This document shows positions 61,095 through 64,000 of a stretch of 64,000 bases of DNA, piece by piece (positions within the stretch are counted from its first letter, which is position 1; the number at the start of each line of letters is the position of its first letter). The position numbers and the translations under genes were made by a program. The stretch covers positions 1 through 64,000 of the forward strand of contig JALHQH010000061.1 of assembly GCA_022842065.1 (NCBI GenBank), given 5' to 3'. Under the pieces are notes generated by a model. It searched no databases. It was given only the letters and a program-made list of their open reading frames with translations, and had not been told where the DNA came from. This DNA comes from Caldilineaceae bacterium (GTDB lineage: Bacteria; Chloroflexota; Anaerolineae; Caldilineales; Caldilineaceae).

Positions 61095-63494
61095 ATGACC
61101 TGGACTCGACGCGACTGGATCTATCTGCTCTCTCTAACGCTGCTGGCGGCGGCGCTACGGTTTTATCAGCTAGGCGAAGTGCCCCCTGGTTTTCAGTTTG
61201 ACGAAGCCTTTAATGCCATTGACGCCGAGCAGATCTGGCACGGCAATCGGCCGCTCTTTTTGCCGGCTAATGGCGGGCGCGAGGTACTCTATAGCTACTT
61301 CCAGGCCCTACTGGGCAACTTCCTCGGCTTTAATGTCTATAGCCTGCGCCTGGCCTCGGCGTTGTTGGGTATCGCCACGGTGCCGGCGACCTATCTGCTG
61401 CTGCGCCGGCTCTTGCGCCGCGAGAGTCAAACGGTGGCCCTCTTTACGGCGTTGACCCTGGCCGTGAGCTTCTGGCATCTGCACTTTAGCCACTATGGCA
61501 TTCGCGTGATCACCATGCCGCTGTTACTCAGTGGCCTCTTTGGCGCGTTCTGGCTAAGTCACCATAGCCAACGACCGCGCACGATCTGGCTCGCCACCCT
61601 GGTGACGGGGCTGCTCACCGGCCTTAGCGTTTGGACTCATCCCAGTGGCCGCTTTACCCCTTTTGTGCTGCTTGGCTATACCCTCTGGCTGCTCTGGCGT
61701 TACCCGACGCGGCGGCGGTGGGATTGGCATCACCCCCTGGTGAAGCTGGCGTTGATTGGCGCGGTTGCCTTTGTCGTCTTCCTGCCGCTGGGGATCGAGT
61801 TCTACCGCCACCCCGAATTTTTCTTTGGCCACGCGTCCGAGGTCTCGATCTTTGCCGAAAGGGTACGCGGGGAGAGCGCGCCCTGGCAAGTGCTAGGGGA
61901 ACATCTGCTGCTGGTGTTGGGTATGTTTAGTTTTACCGGCGACGGCGAGTGGATCCATAACCTGCCGGGGCGACCGGTGCTCGAAGCCCCGCTGGCCCTC
62001 TGCTTTGCGCTGGGGGTCGTGCGCTGGGTGGTCCGTCTGTTCCGCCGCCGCCAAGAAGATCCGGATGTTGACGCGTTGGTGCTCTTGGCAGGTTGGACGC
62101 TGGTGATGTTGCTGCCGTCGGTGTTGAGTGATGCCGCGCCCAACTATTCACGCACCTTGCCAACCTTACCGGCGGTGCTGGTTGCGGCCGGGCTGGGGTT
62201 GAGTTGGCTGGCCACAGGAACCTGGCGCTGGCGCAGCCGGCAGGCCCCCAGCGGTTTACCCGGGTGGATTGGCTATGCCCTGGCCGGCCTCATCATTGCA
62301 GTGAGTGGTGGCTGGGCGGGCTATGACTACTTTGTCCGCTTCCCCCAGCACCCCGACGCCTATTATCACTATGATGCGGACAAGCTTGATGCTCTGGCCG
62401 CGCTGGAAGGGGCGGCTGCCCAAGGCAACATAGTCTATCTCGAGCCGCTCTGGAGTGAACATGCCACCTTTACCTTCCTACGCGACCGGGCCATTGTGAA
62501 GTCGCTTGATACCAGCCAGACCATGGTTTTGCCCCCACCAGGGCTAGGTGCTCTCTACGCCTTTCCCCCCGAGAAGTTTGATCGCGCCCAATCGCTAGGG
62601 CGTCGCTGGCCCAACGTCACTGCCGGCGAACTGCATGACCGCTATGGCCGCCTGTTGCTGGCCCAGGTACAGCTCACGGCTGACCAACTTGCGGGCTGGC
62701 CCGAAAATTTCGCACCGACCAATGAACCCGTGCGCCCATTTCCAGTCCATTTTGACGATGCCCCAACGTTGCTCGGCTACCAGCAGCGCAATGACAAACA
62801 AGAGTTAGTGCTCTTCTGGCAGGCCGAAGCCGCGACCTTGCGCGATCTGACCATCTTTCTCCAGTTTATCGATCAAGCTGGCAACCGCGTCGCGCAGATC
62901 GACCGCCTGCCGGGCGATGGCAGCTATCTCACCCCCACCTGGACCGCAGGTGAACGGGTAATTGAGCGTTATCAACCGGCGCTAAATGATGTGTGCGCAG
63001 GCGACGAACCGTTGTCGCTTTACGTTGGCTGGTATGAACTGGCTGCGGCCGGGGCGCGCCGCCCCTTGGCCGATGGCACCGGCGACGCCGCTGTGATCGG
63101 CCCGTTAACGCTGCCCCTGCGCGCCTATCTGCCCGACCAGATCAGTGTACCCCTCACCAATCAACGCCTCCTGGCCCCTGGCCTCACCCTGCTGGCCGAC
63201 ACGATCATGACCGACACTTTGCCCAGCGGCACCACCTTCTCCGTCGATCTCTACTGGCAGGCCGGCACCGCCCTCGCCACGACGCCGGTCCAGGTGGGGT
63301 TACAATGGGATCAGCAAATGGTCCCCCTGTGGGATGCCATCATCGCACCCGATACACCCTGGCACGACGGCGAGATCGTCTGCCGGCGCGTCCAATTGAC
63401 CTTACCTCCCGACCTGCCGCCCGGCGACTATCCCCTCCAACTGCGCACCGCCGAGGCCAGCCTCCTGTTACGTTCGCTCACCATCACCCCCTGA
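61095..63494 (+). CDS. PMT/ArnT-like (GT39-type) membrane glycosyltransferase
   Basis: A 799-residue GT-C enzyme with about 10-11 TM segments in residues 1-430. The first loop contains PPGFQFDEAFNA (31-42), whose Asp-Glu is the catalytic position of PMT/ArnT families. A large non-membrane C-terminal half (about 440-799) contains two beta-sandwich-like parts (about 560-660, 680-790). It would transfer sugar from a polyprenyl-phosphate donor to an extracytoplasmic acceptor. Direct repeats AATGAC/CAATGAC lie around the ATG at 61095, and the ribosome site is weak. Confidence 0.85.
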   Translation: MTWTRRDWIYLLSLTLLAAALRFYQLGEVPPGFQFDEAFNAIDAEQIWHGNRPLFLPANGGREVLYSYFQALLGNFLGFNVYSLRLASALLGIATVPATYLLLRRLLRRESQTVALFTALTLAVSFWHLHFSHYGIRVITMPLLLSGLFGAFWLSHHSQRPRTIWLATLVTGLLTGLSVWTHPSGRFTPFVLLGYTLWLLWRYPTRRRWDWHHPLVKLALIGAVAFVVFLPLGIEFYRHPEFFFGHASEVSIFAERVRGESAPWQVLGEHLLLVLGMFSFTGDGEWIHNLPGRPVLEAPLALCFALGVVRWVVRLFRRRQEDPDVDALVLLAGWTLVMLLPSVLSDAAPNYSRTLPTLPAVLVAAGLGLSWLATGTWRWRSRQAPSGLPGWIGYALAGLIIAVSGGWAGYDYFVRFPQHPDAYYHYDADKLDALAALEGAAAQGNIVYLEPLWSEHATFTFLRDRAIVKSLDTSQTMVLPPPGLGALYAFPPEKFDRAQSLGRRWPNVTAGELHDRYGRLLLAQVQLTADQLAGWPENFAPTNEPVRPFPVHFDDAPTLLGYQQRNDKQELVLFWQAEAATLRDLTIFLQFIDQAGNRVAQIDRLPGDGSYLTPTWTAGERVIERYQPALNDVCAGDEPLSLYVGWYELAAAGARRPLADGTGDAAVIGPLTLPLRAYLPDQISVPLTNQRLLAPGLTLLADTIMTDTLPSGTTFSVDLYWQAGTALATTPVQVGLQWDQQMVPLWDAIIAPDTPWHDGEIVCRRVQLTLPPDLPPGDYPLQLRTAEASLLLRSLTITP

Positions 63495-63585
63495 CCCGGC
63501 GCACTGCCCACCGTTGCTAGTGTGCCTTTGGGTGCGTGTTGTCAGCGGGTTGTCATTCATTTCCCGCTTAATCCGTTGTACCTTA

Positions 63586-63626
63586 GTGCACAGTGTGCGC
63601 GTCCTCAAGGCGCGCACACTGTGCAC
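63586..63626. repeat. 15-bp perfect hairpin
   Basis: GTGCACAGTGTGCGC and its reverse complement lie at 63586-63600 and 63612-63626, with an 11-nt loop, in the gap downstream of the PMT-family gene. Confidence 0.7.
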
Positions 63627-63662
63627 ACGGGTGCGCGCAAAGTGGCCCCAAGTTCCGTATAA

Positions 63663-63699
63663 TCAAGCGGCCACACCAACGGTTGGTGTGGCCGCTTGA
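63663..63699. terminator. 18-bp perfect palindrome, likely terminator
   Basis: Arms 63663-63680 and 63682-63699 match perfectly (GGCCACACCAAC core). CCAAAAATG follows on the right rather than Ts, but the strength and location beyond the PMT gene make termination plausible. Confidence 0.55.
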
Positions 63700-63813
63700 A
63701 TCCAAAAATGCTCAGTGCACCTTTTGTGTATCATCGCTTCACACCCAACGCCGCCGCCAGCTTGACCACAACTTTGTCTATTCACGACTTATTGCAAACG
63801 CAGAGGAGATCGC

Positions 63814-64000
63814 ATGGACGCGTGGCTTTTAACTTTCAGCAACCAGACCCTGGCCAATCCGTTGCTCGACGTGATCATGGTGCTGGCCAGTACGGTGGGC
63901 TTGGCGCTGCTGCCGCTGGTTGGTTATTCCTACTGGCGCCGGGGTGATCAACAAACCGGGCGCGCCATCTTTTTCGCATTGGGCATGGCACTGCTCCTGA
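63814..64000 (+). CDS. PAP2-family phosphatase, N-terminal part (cut by window end)
   Basis: The first 62 residues of a membrane phosphatase: MDAWLLTFSNQTLANPLLDV, then VLASTVGLALLPLVGY with the first TM, then RRGDQQTGRAIFFALGMALL beginning the second. This opening is that of PAP2-superfamily (undecaprenyl-pyrophosphatase/lipid phosphatase-like) proteins. AGAGGAGAT precedes ATG 63814. The catalytic motifs lie beyond the window, so the call is tentative. Confidence 0.6.
   Translation, partial: MDAWLLTFSNQTLANPLLDVIMVLASTVGLALLPLVGYSYWRRGDQQTGRAIFFALGMALLL

Larger units (their letters stand above)
63495..63813. other. Intergenic region with two palindromes
   Basis: The 319-bp gap before the PAP2 gene holds a 15-bp GTGCACAGTGTGCGC inverted repeat (63586-63600 / 63612-63626) and an 18-bp repeat around TCAAGCGGCCACACCAAC (63663-63680 / 63682-63699). 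The second has only one base between arms and A-rich DNA after it. No gene is supported; short frames there overlap both palindromes. Confidence 0.6.

Overview
The window is chromosomal DNA of a mid-to-high GC bacterium, most likely a filamentous or otherwise polysaccharide-rich member of Chloroflexota (Anaerolineae/Caldilineae type). That placement is an inference from gene content: lipoproteins and secreted proteins with TPTP-rich linkers, extracellular proteins carrying F/Y-LP-aliphatic strings, an Rsb-like partner-switching set without a sigma factor, Gfo/Idh pairs, DUF4129/MoxR/DUF58 proteins and PMT-type glycosyltransferases. No rRNA or tRNA gene is present; the only RNA gene recognised with confidence is tmRNA.

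Layout. 1-4500: class IV aminotransferase, then a leftward DinB / epimerase / TIM-barrel operon and a small lipoprotein. 4880-10073: a giant secreted subtilase with a CHRD domain inserted ahead of its catalytic domain. 10600-14250: HAD phosphatase, stand-alone AsnC/RAM protein, secreted TP-rich protein, small membrane protein. 14435-20115 (leftward): tmRNA, LysM protein, sfsA, glutamate dehydrogenase, DUF4129 protein, hisB. 20846-44614 (rightward, about 24 kb): an exopolysaccharide locus with two Gfo/Idh oxidoreductases, Wzz-like protein, Wzx flippase, CpsD-like ATPase with a degenerate P-loop, GH44 lipoprotein, Wzy-like polymerase, acyltransferase, five glycosyltransferases, a priming sugar-phosphate transferase, a WecG/TagA glycosyltransferase fused to a STAS domain, a three-domain pseudo-nucleotidyltransferase, and then STAS, SpoIIE-type phosphatase and RsbW-like kinase genes. 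44693-49520: two large exported proteins. 49539-53141 (leftward): a dipeptide-type ABC transporter. 53445-54029: an AhpD-like gene with an in-frame TGA exactly where the second Cys of CxxC belongs, followed by a SECIS-like hairpin, i.e. a probable selenoprotein. 54284-55994: hisC and a Uma2 protein. 56321-64000: moxR, DUF58, rsmI, YbjQ, DUF4058, a PMT-family glycosyltransferase and the start of a PAP2 phosphatase.

How it works together. The central locus can encode a Wzx/Wzy-dependent polysaccharide pathway: priming on undecaprenyl phosphate (38614), extension by GT2/GT4/GT26 enzymes, flipping, polymerisation, chain-length control and trimming by GH44. The phosphatase and kinase are placed to control two STAS proteins, one of them fused to the glycosyltransferase, so partner switching may act directly on polysaccharide synthesis rather than on transcription.

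Intergenic DNA is unusually rich in long, often perfect inverted repeats, many starting a few bases after a stop codon. Some belong to recognisable dispersed families (a GTAACGAC-ended element in three copies; a GTGCGTCGCACTG hairpin in two copies); others are unique in the window.
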